Origin: Bradyrhizobium sp. CCGUVB1N3
Lineage (GTDB): Bacteria > Pseudomonadota > Alphaproteobacteria > Rhizobiales > Xanthobacteraceae
DNA: 64,000 bases
Reading direction: 5' to 3'
Assembly (NCBI RefSeq): GCF_024199925.1
Contig: NZ_JANADR010000001.1
Span: forward strand, 310,001 to 374,000
Shown here piece after piece: positions 15,828 through 24,827 of the stretch. The notes under the pieces were generated by a model. That model did not search any database and was not told the DNA's origin. It worked only from the letters and a program-made list of their open reading frames with translations. The position numbers and the translations under genes are program-made. Each line of letters begins with the position of its first letter. Position 1 is the first letter of the stretch.

Positions 15828-17057
15828 TCACGAGAGTTGCGCAGTTGCGTGTGCGATACGCTTGCATGCATCTTCGAGTTCGACAGCGGAGGTCGCGTAG
15901 GAAATCCTGAAATATGGTGAGAGGCCGAACGCCGAACCCGGAACGACTGCGACGCCCGCTGCGTGCAGAAGATGCGCAGCAAAGTCGTTGTCGCTCTCCA
16001 GTGTTCTCCCCTCAGGAGTGATTTTGCCGATCACGCCGGCGCAGCTCGCGAACGTGTAGAAGGCGCCCTCGGGCACGCGGCAGGTGATGCCGTCGATCCT
16101 GTTCAATGCGCCGACGACAAGATCGCGCCGCTCTTGAAACGACCGACAGCGATCGCGGACAAAATCCTGCGGGCCATTCAGCGCTTCGATGGCTGCGGCC
16201 TGACTGACCGACGAAGGGCAGGAGGTCGACTGGCTCTGCACGAAGGCCATGGCCCGGATCAGGGCGCTTGGCCCGCCGCCATAGCCGATGCGCCAGCCAG
16301 TCATCGCGTAGGCCTTCGACACGCCGTTGACGGTCAGCGTCCGGTTGCGCAGAGCCGGCTCGATTGCTGCCGGCGTAACGAAGCGAAAGCCGTCGTAGAC
16401 GATATGCTCATAGATATCGTCGACCATCAGCCAGACGTGCGAATGCTCGAGGAGCACGTCGAGGATCGACCGGTAGTCGGCCTCCGAGTAGGCTGCGCCG
16501 GACGGGTTGGACGGCGAGTTCAGCATGACCCATCGCGTGCGAGGCGTGATGGCGCGCTCAAGATCGTCGGTCGACAGCCGAAAGCCATTGGCCTCGGAAC
16601 ATGGCACCAGCACCGGCGTGCCGCCAGCGATGGCGACGATGTCGGCGTACGTCACCCAGAACGGCGTCGGGATGATGACCTCGTCGCCAGGATTGATGGT
16701 GGCCATCATGGCGTTGAAGAGCACCTGCTTGGCGCCGGCTGACACGGTGATCTCGTCCTGCGCGAACTCGAGCCCGTTGTCGCGCTTGAACTTTGTGCGA
16801 ATGGCGGCCTTGAGTTCCGGCGCGCCGTCCAATGTGGTATACTTGGTCGCGCCGGCGCGCATCGCGCGCTCGGCTGCATCTTTGATCGGGTCCGGCGTGT
16901 CGAAATCAGGCTCGCCCGCGCCGAGGATGATGACGTCCCGGCCCTGGCGCTTCATCTCCGCAGCGAGCCCGCTGATCTTCAGGATCTCCGACACGCCAAT
17001 CGACGCAAGGCGGTGGGAGGGGCGGAATGACGCCGAGCCGTCGAGGGGTGCGTTCAT
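15828..17057 (-). CDS. Class I PLP aminotransferase, probable 2-aminoadipate aminotransferase
   Basis: 409 residues from the ATG at 17057 with a perfect AAGGAGTGGACGC leader; the upstream frame overlaps the dehydrogenase gene. Fold-type I aminotransferase of the AspC/aromatic group: SPSNPSG (Asn184), MVDDIYEH (Asp213 for the pyridine nitrogen), VNGVSKAYAMTGWRIGY with PLP Lys248 and Arg256, and the carboxylate arginine near the C-terminus (FRISYA). It would move the amino group of a dicarboxylic amino acid to 2-oxoglutarate. Its ribosome site overlaps the stop of the aminoadipate-semialdehyde dehydrogenase gene, and HglS is first in the same operon. The context therefore points to 2-aminoadipate giving 2-oxoadipate. 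By sequence alone it could equally be an aspartate aminotransferase. Confidence 0.88.
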   Translation of the reverse strand: MNAPLDGSASFRPSHRLASIGVSEILKISGLAAEMKRQGRDVIILGAGEPDFDTPDPIKDAAERAMRAGATKYTTLDGAPELKAAIRTKFKRDNGLEFAQDEITVSAGAKQVLFNAMMATINPGDEVIIPTPFWVTYADIVAIAGGTPVLVPCSEANGFRLSTDDLERAITPRTRWVMLNSPSNPSGAAYSEADYRSILDVLLEHSHVWLMVDDIYEHIVYDGFRFVTPAAIEPALRNRTLTVNGVSKAYAMTGWRIGYGGGPSALIRAMAFVQSQSTSCPSSVSQAAAIEALNGPQDFVRDRCRSFQERRDLVVGALNRIDGITCRVPEGAFYTFASCAGVIGKITPEGRTLESDNDFAAHLLHAAGVAVVPGSAFGLSPYFRISYATSAVELEDACKRIAHATAQLS

Positions 17058-17068
17058 GCGTCCACTCC

Positions 17069-18631
17069 TTACGCCACGTCGAACTTGACGCCTTGGGCGA
17101 GCGGCAATGTCCGGCCGAAATTGATCGTATTGGTCGCGCGGCGCATGTAAGCCTTCCAGGCATCCGAGCCCGACTCGCGCCCGCCGCCGGTTTCCTTCTC
17201 GCCGCCGAAAGCGCCGCCGATTTCGGCGCCGGAGGGGCCGATATTGACGTTGGCGATGCCGCAATCCGATCCGCGCGTCGATAGGAAAGCTTCGGCTTCG
17301 CGGAGATCGTTGGTGAAGATCGAGGACGAGAGTCCCTGCGGGACCGCGTTGTGCAGGTCGAGCACCGCATCGAAGTCACGATATTTGATCACGTAGAGAA
17401 TGGGCGCGAAGGTCTCGTGCTCGACGGGGCCGATTTGTCCTGCGATCTCGACCAGCGCCGGGCGGACATAATAGGCCTCATCGGCGCCGTCGGAGAGGAG
17501 CCGCTCGCCGCCGAATACCGTGCCGCCCGCGGCGCGCGCCTCGCTCAGCGCTTTCTGCATCGCGGTGAAGGCTGCTGCGTCGATCAGCGGGCCGACCAGG
17601 GTGCCGTCCTTGAGCGGGTCGCCGACGGTCACGGACGCATAGGCGTGCTTCAGGCGCGGCACCAACGTCCCGTAGATGCTTTCGTGAACGAAGAGACGTC
17701 GCAAGGTCGTGCAGCGTTGACCTGCCGTGCCCATGGCAGCGAACGCGGCTCCGCGCAATGTCAGGTCGAGGTCGGCCGTCGGCGCGACGATTGCGGCGTT
17801 GTTGCCGCCCAGTTCGAGGATCGCGCGCGCAAAGCGTTTTGCGAGTCGCGGTCCGACGACACGACCCATTGCCGTCGAGCCGGTCGCCGACACCAGAGGC
17901 ACCTTTGCGTGATCGACGAGGATTTCACCGATCTCGCGGCCGCCAAACAGAACGGTGGAAAGCGCGTCCGGCGCCTTGCCGCCGTCCGCCCTGAAGCGCT
18001 CGAGCGCGCGATCGAACAGCGCTTCCGTCGCAAGCGCCGTCAGCAGCGTTTTCTCGGACGGTTTCCAGGCGATGCTGTTGCCGCAAATGAGCGCCAGCGC
18101 CGCGTTCCAGGACCATACGGCGACGGGGAAGTTGAATGCCGAGATGATCCCGGTGACGCCGAGCGGATGCCAGCTTTCCATCATCCGGTGCTCGCTGCGC
18201 TCCGTCGCGATGGTTAGGCCGTAGAGCTGACGCGACAGGCCTACCGCGAAATCGCAGATGTCGATCATCTCCTGGACTTCGCCGAGGCCCTCGGACGCAA
18301 TCTTGCCGGCCTCGATCGATACGAGCTTGCCGAGCGCCTGTTTGTTGGCGCGCAATTCCTCGCCAAGCAGGCGAACGAGCTCGCCGCGTTTCGGGGCGGG
18401 GACAAGTCGCCATTCGAGGAAGGCCGCGTGCGCCTTGTCGATTGCGGCCCGCGCATCTGCGGCACCGATTTCGTTCACATGGCCCGTGATCTCGCCGGTG
18501 ATCGGCGATCGTGCAATCAGCTGGCCGCCGGTGTAGCGGCTCCGCTTGACGCCAAGTGTGCTCAGGAGCGTGTCTGCCTCGCCCGCCAGGGATTTGATGG
18601 CGCGTGTTGGAATCCGGGTCGTGATGGTCAT
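17069..18631 (-). CDS. ALDH7-type L-aminoadipate-semialdehyde dehydrogenase
   Basis: 520 residues. NAD-dependent aldehyde dehydrogenase of the ALDH7 (antiquitin/AmaB-like) branch. It has SAFNFPVAVWSWNAALALIC, the general base Glu273 in LELGGNNA, the nucleophile Cys307 in GTAGQRCTTLRR, and the C-terminal NVNIGPSGAEIGGAFGGEK, which differs from the more common ALDH ending and is characteristic of this branch. It oxidises 2-aminoadipate-6-semialdehyde (in equilibrium with piperideine-6-carboxylate) to 2-aminoadipate in lysine breakdown. It is second in the minus-strand operon, 34 bases after hglS and 11 bases before the aminotransferase. The pathway position matches the family function well. Confidence 0.9.
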   Translation of the reverse strand: MTITTRIPTRAIKSLAGEADTLLSTLGVKRSRYTGGQLIARSPITGEITGHVNEIGAADARAAIDKAHAAFLEWRLVPAPKRGELVRLLGEELRANKQALGKLVSIEAGKIASEGLGEVQEMIDICDFAVGLSRQLYGLTIATERSEHRMMESWHPLGVTGIISAFNFPVAVWSWNAALALICGNSIAWKPSEKTLLTALATEALFDRALERFRADGGKAPDALSTVLFGGREIGEILVDHAKVPLVSATGSTAMGRVVGPRLAKRFARAILELGGNNAAIVAPTADLDLTLRGAAFAAMGTAGQRCTTLRRLFVHESIYGTLVPRLKHAYASVTVGDPLKDGTLVGPLIDAAAFTAMQKALSEARAAGGTVFGGERLLSDGADEAYYVRPALVEIAGQIGPVEHETFAPILYVIKYRDFDAVLDLHNAVPQGLSSSIFTNDLREAEAFLSTRGSDCGIANVNIGPSGAEIGGAFGGEKETGGGRESGSDAWKAYMRRATNTINFGRTLPLAQGVKFDVA

Positions 18632-18665
18632 GGCGGTTTCTCTTGGATGATTGAAAGGCGTTCGA

Positions 18666-20063
18666 TCAGGCCATCGCCCGGCGCGCGAGGTGTGGCGAGC
18701 CTAGCTGGGCCAGAGCTTGCTCCAGGGAGTCTCTTTCTGCCTGCGCGTAAAGCTTCATTTCATCGTGAACCTTGGCGCCGAGGGCGGTCTCGAACGCAAC
18801 CTGGTTCGAGCGCGCGGCGTAGTTCTGCTGCTGGTTGGTGCCGAGATTCGACTGGAAGATTCCTGCCGCACTGACGGGGAGGAAATCCTCGTAAACGATC
18901 GGATCGTAGCGCAGAAAACCTGCCGCCACCAAATCATCGAGGCTGGAGGACAGAGTGTGGCCCTCGCGGGCCTGAAGGCCAACGGGCGTTGCCGAATAGC
19001 GGAAGAAGGCCAGGCCTTGCGAGCGAAGCTCCGACCAATCATCCGGGAACACCTTGAAGCGCTCGGCCAGTTCGCTGTCGTAGTCGCGCACGGTCGCGCC
19101 TACCTGCCGCACGGAGGCGAGCAGTCGGTCGTAGAGCTCGCGGCCTTTGGGCGTGAGCGCAACGCCACGCTGCTCGATCTCGCCGAACCGAGCCGTATGC
19201 GTCCCTGGAGTACTCTTGGCATTCGCTTGCCTGAAGAGAATCGGCTCTTCCAGCGCCTTGAAGCTGGTCTGGCGCAACAGGATCGGGCAGTCGCGGCGTG
19301 GTGGGCCTTCGATCACTGCCTTCGGCGCAATGCCGCGTTGGGGCATACCGGCCTGCACGGCGTCGATGTCGAGCGTGCGCGGCGTCAGATGGTTGATATG
19401 AGGGCCTTTGAAACTCACGACGTCGGCGATCAGTCGATGAGCGTCGTGCAGCCGTTTGTAGACCTCGAGACCGACGGTTGCCTCGCTGTGCCAGCGGAAG
19501 GTCTCGAGGGCCTCGCGAACGAACTGCTCGGCCTGCGTAATGGTCAGGTGACCTTCCATCTCGAATATGCGCGTGAGTTCGAGGGCCCGCGGCGTGAAGA
19601 TGCGACGCCCGGCGAGAATGCGCTCAGCATCCAGGCGAAGAGTGTCGTCCTCGATCAGGTCGAGGCGCAGCAGCGAGGTGAACACCCGGAAGGGGTTGCG
19701 GCGGAGCGCTGTATCGCCGATCGGCCGAAACGCCGTCGCGTGGACGGGCACGCCGGCCACGGACAGATCATAGTAGCCCACCGGGTGCATACCCATCACC
19801 GCAAAGACGCGACGCATGTTGAACAATTCGTCCGCACGCCCCAAGCGGATGGCGCCATGGCGCTCGACGTTCAACCGCTCGAGTTCATCGCTTCGTTCGA
19901 GGCTCGCACGGAGCTGCTCGTGCCGCCGCAACGCTTCGCGATTGATATCGTTGACGAGTTCTATCAGGGTGCCGTATTGCGGCACTTCGGCCCGATACAT
20001 TTCCGACATGGCGCGGGAAAACAGAGTGCGGATCTCGTCTGCGTTCGCCCGCAGCGCTGGCAT
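18666..20063 (-). CDS. hglS: 2-oxoadipate dioxygenase/decarboxylase (HglS, DUF1338)
   Basis: 465 residues. DUF1338 enzyme that converts 2-oxoadipate to D-2-hydroxyglutarate with O2 and Fe(II), the step established for Pseudomonas putida lysine catabolism. The metal and substrate residues are in place: His69 and Arg73 in ERHGAIRLG, His225 in HINHLTPRTLD, and a glutamate near 295 in RFGEIEQRG, positions within one or two residues of the P. putida enzyme as I remember it. SNLGTNQQQNYAARSN near the C-terminus is also typical. It is cytoplasmic and the first gene of the operon hglS-aldehyde dehydrogenase-aminotransferase. It is divergent from a LysR gene that probably controls it. Confidence 0.92.
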   Translation of the reverse strand: MPALRANADEIRTLFSRAMSEMYRAEVPQYGTLIELVNDINREALRRHEQLRASLERSDELERLNVERHGAIRLGRADELFNMRRVFAVMGMHPVGYYDLSVAGVPVHATAFRPIGDTALRRNPFRVFTSLLRLDLIEDDTLRLDAERILAGRRIFTPRALELTRIFEMEGHLTITQAEQFVREALETFRWHSEATVGLEVYKRLHDAHRLIADVVSFKGPHINHLTPRTLDIDAVQAGMPQRGIAPKAVIEGPPRRDCPILLRQTSFKALEEPILFRQANAKSTPGTHTARFGEIEQRGVALTPKGRELYDRLLASVRQVGATVRDYDSELAERFKVFPDDWSELRSQGLAFFRYSATPVGLQAREGHTLSSSLDDLVAAGFLRYDPIVYEDFLPVSAAGIFQSNLGTNQQQNYAARSNQVAFETALGAKVHDEMKLYAQAERDSLEQALAQLGSPHLARRAMA

Positions 20064-20184
20064 TGGAATTCTCCGTTGACGGATCGGCCGTCATATCCGG
20101 CTCGACCATGGTCATGCATTTTCATCATGATCGTGCGATTAAATCTTGCATAAGTCGCCAATTCAAACGATGTTTGCTCAGAAG

Positions 20185-20205
20185 ATCATTCTGAATTGGA
20201 ATGAT
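20185..20205. promoter_or_regulatory. Inverted repeat overlapping the lysR leader
   Basis: ATCATTC (20185-20191) and GAATGAT (20199-20205) are a perfect 7-base inverted repeat immediately before the lysR start at 20209. In the 145-base region divergent from hglS, this is a plausible LysR autoregulatory site. It would also affect the ribosome site GGAATGATGAA. Confidence 0.4.
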
Positions 20206-20208
20206 GAA

Positions 20209-21111
20209 ATGGACCCGCAAACACCTCGTCGCTTCCTTCCGTCGACCGCCATCTTGGCGGCGTTTGAGGCCACCGCGCGGACCGGCAGCATGACGCTGGC
20301 TGCGCGCGAGCTTCAGCTGACTCAGAGTGCTGTCAGCCGGCAGATCAAGATTCTGGAGGAGCAGCTCGAGGTCGAGCTCTTCGTCCGCGAGCGCCAGACC
20401 GTTCGACTGACCTTGGTCGGTGAATCCTATGCCCGCGAGGTTCGCGAGGCGCTGCACAAGATCAGCACGGCCTCCTTCAATCTCCATGCGAACCCGAGGG
20501 GTGGCACGCTCAATCTCGTCATCCTGCCGACGTTCGGCACGCGCTGGCTCGCGCCGCGCCTGCCCAGGTTTCTGGCTGCGAATCCCGGGATCACGATCAA
20601 TCTCACGACCCGCTTGTCCTATTTTGATTTCCGGGCCGAGTCCCTGGACGCGGCGATTCACTTCGGTCAGCCGGAGTGGCCTGGGGCCGAGATGGCTCTC
20701 TTGCGATCCGAACAGGTCGTCCCTGCGTGCAGCCCCGGCGTGAAGCGGCAATATCGCTTCAGTGTTGCAGGCGATCTTCGAAAGGCCCCGCTGCTCAGCA
20801 TCTCGACCCGCTTTCATGCGTGGGATCGGTGGTTTTCCGTTCACGATGTGTCGGGCAGAACCGCTCAGGGGATGGTGTTCGACCAGTTCGCGACCGCAGC
20901 CCAGGCGGCGATCGCCGGCCTCGGTGTAGCGCTGCTGCCGACCTTCCTGATCCAGGATGAGCTCGCAAGCCGCAAGCTGGTCCGCGCCCTCAACCTGCCG
21001 ATGGAAAGTCCCGAACGCTATTACCTCGTCTGGCCTTCCGAACGGGCGAAGTACCCGCCGCTCGCGGCGTTTCGGGAATGGCTGGTCACGGAAACCGCGC
21101 CTGACCGCTGA
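20209..21111 (+). CDS. LysR-family regulator (GcvA-like), divergent from hglS
   Basis: 300 residues from the ATG at 20209; earlier in-frame codons lack a ribosome site. The N-terminal helix-turn-helix reads MTLAARELQLTQSAVSRQIK and is followed by the LEEQLEVELFVRERQTVRLT linker helix typical of the GcvA/AmpR branch. The C-terminal effector domain (residues 95-295) has the RWLAPRLPRFLAANPGI motif of that branch. It reads away from hglS with a shared 145-base promoter region, so it likely activates the hglS-aldehyde dehydrogenase-aminotransferase operon in response to a lysine-pathway intermediate. The effector cannot be told from the sequence. Confidence 0.9.
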   Translation: MDPQTPRRFLPSTAILAAFEATARTGSMTLAARELQLTQSAVSRQIKILEEQLEVELFVRERQTVRLTLVGESYAREVREALHKISTASFNLHANPRGGTLNLVILPTFGTRWLAPRLPRFLAANPGITINLTTRLSYFDFRAESLDAAIHFGQPEWPGAEMALLRSEQVVPACSPGVKRQYRFSVAGDLRKAPLLSISTRFHAWDRWFSVHDVSGRTAQGMVFDQFATAAQAAIAGLGVALLPTFLIQDELASRKLVRALNLPMESPERYYLVWPSERAKYPPLAAFREWLVTETAPDR

Positions 21112-21162
21112 TCAAGATGCACTGGACCTTTTCCCGGCGGAGCGCAATAATTTCCCGTCGTT

Positions 21163-21176
21163 TTGTTCGGAAACAA
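21163..21176. promoter_or_regulatory. Candidate Lrp-type site before the lrp-like gene
   Basis: TTGTT-CGGA-AACAA is a short inverted repeat 19 bases before the Lrp-family start, in an otherwise AT-richer stretch. Lrp-family proteins often autoregulate from such sites. The arms are only five bases, so support is weak. Confidence 0.3.
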
Positions 21177-21195
21177 GCAATTTGGAGGGTTGAAA

Positions 21196-21636
21196 ATGGC
21201 ACGCCCGGCGGATGTGAGGAAGGATCAGGATCTCCTCAACATCCTGATCGCAAATGCGCGGACGTCGATCTCCGATATCGCCAAGGCGCTTGGCGTGTCC
21301 CGCGCGACCGCGCAGGGCCGCATGGCGAGGCTGGAAAAGGAGGGAACGATCGCCGGCTACACCGCCGTTCTCGGCAAGCAGGAACATGTCACGGCGATCT
21401 CGGCGATCATCCTGATCGAGCTTGAGGTCAAGCAGCAAGGCAACGTGATTGCAGCCCTGCGCAAGAAGGCCGAGGTCGTCCATTGCTACACGTTGAGCGG
21501 TCCGTTCGATCTGTTCGTGAAGATCAATTGCGCGACCTCAACTCATCTCGACGAGATCATCGACTGGATCGCTGAGATGGACGGTGTACGCCGCACCACG
21601 TCATCCATTCTTCTCGCCAGAAAATTCGAAAGGTGA
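21196..21636 (+). CDS. Lrp/AsnC-family transcriptional regulator
   Basis: 146 residues from the ATG at 21196, after GGAGGGTTGAAA. The helix-turn-helix (residues about 15-45) reads ISDIAKALGVSRATAQGRM. The RAM ligand domain follows, with ISAIILIELEVKQQG, a YTLSGPFDLFVKI central segment and a final beta strand before RTTSSILLARK. Lrp-family octamers or dimers sense amino acids and often control lysine, branched-chain or aromatic amino-acid catabolism. It precedes the ThDP-enzyme/dehydrogenase operon on the same strand by 191 bases and is the obvious candidate regulator for it. The effector is probably lysine or a derivative (inference). Confidence 0.9.
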   Translation: MARPADVRKDQDLLNILIANARTSISDIAKALGVSRATAQGRMARLEKEGTIAGYTAVLGKQEHVTAISAIILIELEVKQQGNVIAALRKKAEVVHCYTLSGPFDLFVKINCATSTHLDEIIDWIAEMDGVRRTTSSILLARKFER

Positions 21637-21827
21637 ATAGGGCGCAGGCAAAACTCTGCCTCAAAGGTGTTGTCGCTGCCCGATTTTCCGGCAAAATTGC
21701 TCATTTCCCATCGAAATAGAACTTGACCCGGCGGATTGTAACAAAGTTAGCGTGATAGCCGGCGGTTTGGCTATTCATGTCGTCCCGATGCTCCCGGATA
21801 AAACATTCAAGAAGGAGCAATCGAAAA

Positions 21828-23609
21828 ATGAATGGTGCGTCCGCTCTCGTGAGCATGCTGTCCGGATACGGCGTCGAAGTCATTTTTGGCGTCCCCGGCG
21901 ATACCAACGTCGCCTTCTACGAGGCTTTGCGAACGACGAGGGATGCGCCGCGTCATATCATGTGCCGCGATGAGCGCTCCGCGGTGTTCATGGCGGACTG
22001 CTATGCGCGCTTGTCCGGCAAGCCGGGCGTGGCGGAGGTGCCGAGTGGCGCGGGCGCGCTTTATGGTCTGCCCGGCGTAGCCGAAGCGAACAAATCGTCG
22101 GTACCGCTGATCCTTCTCGTCAACGACATTCCCCAGCCCGGCGTCGGCCGCGGCACCCTGACCGAGCTGCCCGTCGAGGAGTTGTTCAAGCCGATCAGCA
22201 AGCGCGCAGAGACGCTCGCTCATATTGGAAAACTGCCCGAGCTGGTGCGGCGTGCCTTCCGCGAGGCGACAGGCGGTCGTCCGGGCGCCGTCGTGCTCGC
22301 ATTGCCGGAGGACGTTCTCTATCAGGAGCTTCCGGAAGCAGCCGTGTCGCTGCACGTCGAGCCGCAGTGCCGACAGGCGCCGTCGTTCCGAAGCAGGCCG
22401 CCGGATGGCGATCTCGACGCTGCCTGCAAGGCCATCCTTGCCGCCGAGCGTCCGCTGATCGTCGCTGGCGGTGGCGCCAATCGCTCCGGCGCGGCGGCCG
22501 CCATCACGGCGTTTGGCGAGCGGCTCAGCATACCCGTTGTCACCACCATCACAGGGCAGGGCGTCATTCGCGATGACCACAAGCTCGGCATTGGGATCAT
22601 CGGCGACAATGGCTTCCATCCGCACGCGGTGTGGGCTCTCGGACGTGCCGACCTCGTGATCTATGTCGGCTGCCGCATGGGTTCGGTCGCCACCATGAAT
22701 TGGCAATGGCCGGTGCCGAACGGGGAGACGCGCATCGTCCAGATCGATCTCGAGCCGGAGGTCATCGGCAACACCTACGCCATCGACCATCCGCTCGTAG
22801 GCGACGCGCGAGCCGTGATCGATGCTCTACATGCCAAAGTACCCGTGGACCATGTGCCCGCCACGGCGGGATGGGTTGGCAACATCAACAGCCGGCGTGC
22901 GGAGTTCTGGGATGTCATGGCGCCGCATCTCGAGAGCGACGCAGTTCCGCTTCGTCCCGAGCGGGTCATTGAGACGCTCAACCGCTTCATGCCGGTGCCC
23001 TGCAATGTGGTGTCGGATGCCGGCACGCCGACACCCTACGCGACGCGCTTCCTGCGGCTGCGCGATCCGCAATCCAAGCTCGTGATCCCGCGATTTTACG
23101 GAGGGCTCGGTTATGCCATTCCAGCAGTGATAGGGGCATATTTTGCAGCGCCACATCTGCGGCCCGTCGGCTTGTTCGGCGACGGTTCGCTCGGCATGTC
23201 GGCGGGTGAACTGGAGACGTTGTCGCGGCTGCAGATCCCGGCCGTGCTGGTTCATTTCAACAACGCCTGCTTTGGCTGGATCAAGGCGCTGCAGCGGGTC
23301 GTCGACCGCGACCATGCCCGCAAGGCGCCCGGGCACGGCGAGGCCGTTCCGGTCAACGACCCGAATTTCAGCGTGGACTTCGGCAACTACGACATGAGCA
23401 AGCTCGCCGCCGTCTACGGGATCCGCGGCTTTCGCGTCGAGACGCCCGCGCAACTGGAGACCGCTCTTCGTGAAGCATTCGCGCTTAGCGAGCCGGTTTT
23501 CGTCGACGTCGCGATCGAATCCATCGCCGATCGCCTGCCGCCGGTGTTCTCGTGGCTGAAGAAAGTGGGCGCCGATCCGGCGGCGATTGGCGTCCAGGCA
23601 GCTCTCTAG
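21828..23609 (+). CDS. ThDP-dependent acetolactate-synthase-like enzyme
   Basis: 593 residues from the ATG at 21828 with AAGGAGCAATCGAAAA before it. Three ThDP-family domains are visible. The N-terminal PYR domain has the activating Glu in CRDERSAVFMADCYAR. The central DHP-type domain includes ERPLIVAGGGANRSGA. The PP domain has the ThDP/Mg motif GDGSLGMSAGELETLSRLQI ending in HFNN. It resembles acetolactate synthase, oxo-acid decarboxylases and glyoxylate carboligase without matching any one of them clearly. It decarboxylates or ligates a 2-oxo acid. It is the first gene of an operon with a lysine-dehydrogenase-like protein 12 bases downstream and an amino-acid ABC transporter, so a 2-oxo acid derived from lysine or a related amino acid is possible. 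No regulatory subunit is nearby. Confidence 0.85.
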   Translation: MNGASALVSMLSGYGVEVIFGVPGDTNVAFYEALRTTRDAPRHIMCRDERSAVFMADCYARLSGKPGVAEVPSGAGALYGLPGVAEANKSSVPLILLVNDIPQPGVGRGTLTELPVEELFKPISKRAETLAHIGKLPELVRRAFREATGGRPGAVVLALPEDVLYQELPEAAVSLHVEPQCRQAPSFRSRPPDGDLDAACKAILAAERPLIVAGGGANRSGAAAAITAFGERLSIPVVTTITGQGVIRDDHKLGIGIIGDNGFHPHAVWALGRADLVIYVGCRMGSVATMNWQWPVPNGETRIVQIDLEPEVIGNTYAIDHPLVGDARAVIDALHAKVPVDHVPATAGWVGNINSRRAEFWDVMAPHLESDAVPLRPERVIETLNRFMPVPCNVVSDAGTPTPYATRFLRLRDPQSKLVIPRFYGGLGYAIPAVIGAYFAAPHLRPVGLFGDGSLGMSAGELETLSRLQIPAVLVHFNNACFGWIKALQRVVDRDHARKAPGHGEAVPVNDPNFSVDFGNYDMSKLAAVYGIRGFRVETPAQLETALREAFALSEPVFVDVAIESIADRLPPVFSWLKKVGADPAAIGVQAAL

Positions 23610-23621
23610 AAGGGGTTCGAA

Positions 23622-24752
23622 ATGGCTCATCCATTGCAGAAGATCGCAGTCCTTGGCGCCGGGCAGATCGGCGCCGTGATCGCCGGGATGCTGGCGGCGC
23701 ACGGGCACGAAGTTACGTTGGCCGACGCCTCGGAAGCGCAACTCGGCTTGAGCGCAGGACAAACCTTCGCTACCAAGGTCGTGGACGCTGGAGAACTCCA
23801 TGCGGTGCGCGGTTTCCTGAAGGACCAGGATATCGTCGTCAGCGCCTGTCCGTATTTTCTCAATCAGGGTATCGCGCGAGTCGCTGTGGAGACCGGAACG
23901 CACTATTTCGACCTCACGGAGGACGTGGCGACGACGGCCTATATCAAGGAGATCGCGGCGGCTGCCGACGTGATGCTGGCGCCGCAGTGCGGGCTCGCGC
24001 CGGGGTTCATCTGCGTGCTCGGAGCCGACATGGCGGCCCGTTTCGATACGGTGAAGGCCATCAAGATGCGGGTCGGTGCGCTGCCGCTCTACCCCACCAA
24101 TGCCTTGCGTTACAACGTCACCTGGTCCGTCGACGGACTGATCAACGAATACTGCAATCCCTGCGAGATCGTGTTCGACGGCAAGTCGATTTTGGTGCCG
24201 GCGCTCGAGGGCGTCGAGAGCGTGATGATCGACGGCGTCGCCTACGAGGCGTTCAACACCTCGGGCGGGCTTGGCACATTGACGGAGACGCTGGCCGGTA
24301 AGGTCCGCGACATGAGCTACAAGACGCTGCGCTATCCCGGTCATGCCGAGATCATGAAGCTCCTGCTGCAGGGCTTGGGGCTGGCCGACGATCGCGAGAC
24401 CATGCGTCGTATCCTCAACCGCGCCGCGCCGTTCACCCGAAAGGACGTCGTCGTGATCTTCGTGACGGGCATTGGCGAGCGCAACGGGCGCATGGAGGAG
24501 GACAGCATCGTGCTCCGCTACGACGGCAGGCCGGAGCTCGGTGCGATCCAGCTCACCACGGCTGCCGGTTGCGTCGCGATGGTGGAGCTGTTCCTCGCGG
24601 GCAAGCTGCCGGCAAAGGGGTTCGTGCGGCAGGAGGATGCGAGCCTTGCCGATTTCCTCGCGACACGCGAGGGCGGCCGGCTCGCGAGAGAGGCGCGCAG
24701 CTCCGAGACGAACGATTTTGCAGGACGGTTCTCCACCAAGAGAGCCGCTTAG
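23622..24752 (+). CDS. Lysine 6-dehydrogenase / saccharopine-dehydrogenase-family enzyme
   Basis: 376 residues. An N-terminal Rossmann domain (IAVLGAGQIGAVIAGMLA, residues 8-25) and a C-terminal saccharopine-dehydrogenase-like catalytic domain, with CGLAPGFICVLGADMAARFD, VGALPLYPTNALRYNVTWS and GGLGTLTETLAG. Length and motifs fit the L-lysine 6-dehydrogenase group, which oxidatively deaminates lysine to 2-aminoadipate semialdehyde with NAD(P)+. That product is exactly the substrate of the ALDH7 enzyme encoded at 17069-18631. Other carbonyl-forming dehydrogenases of the family cannot be excluded. It lies 12 bases after the ThDP gene and 75 bases before the binding-protein gene. Confidence 0.82.
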   Translation: MAHPLQKIAVLGAGQIGAVIAGMLAAHGHEVTLADASEAQLGLSAGQTFATKVVDAGELHAVRGFLKDQDIVVSACPYFLNQGIARVAVETGTHYFDLTEDVATTAYIKEIAAAADVMLAPQCGLAPGFICVLGADMAARFDTVKAIKMRVGALPLYPTNALRYNVTWSVDGLINEYCNPCEIVFDGKSILVPALEGVESVMIDGVAYEAFNTSGGLGTLTETLAGKVRDMSYKTLRYPGHAEIMKLLLQGLGLADDRETMRRILNRAAPFTRKDVVVIFVTGIGERNGRMEEDSIVLRYDGRPELGAIQLTTAAGCVAMVELFLAGKLPAKGFVRQEDASLADFLATREGGRLAREARSSETNDFAGRFSTKRAA

Positions 24753-24827
24753 GGAGCGCAGAGACCGATAGACCGGTCGCGTCAGAATCAGGGTTTGAGG
24801 AATTCAACTGGAGAGGGGAGGCCTGGT

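Noticed and set aside
18717..20153. Plus-strand open frame of 478 codons opposite hglS
   Set aside because: Sequence lacks any family pattern, while the minus strand has complete HglS residues.
21828..23609. Sulfoacetaldehyde acetyltransferase (Xsc), tempting because of the sulfosugar cluster nearby
   Set aside because: The length is similar but the N-terminal sequence does not resemble Xsc, and the gene is in the lysine-linked operon.
22827..24344. Long minus-strand open frame (505 codons) opposite the ThDP and lysine-dehydrogenase genes
   Set aside because: Rich in Arg, His, Asp and Gly with no domain; a mirror of high-GC codon bias in the real plus-strand genes.
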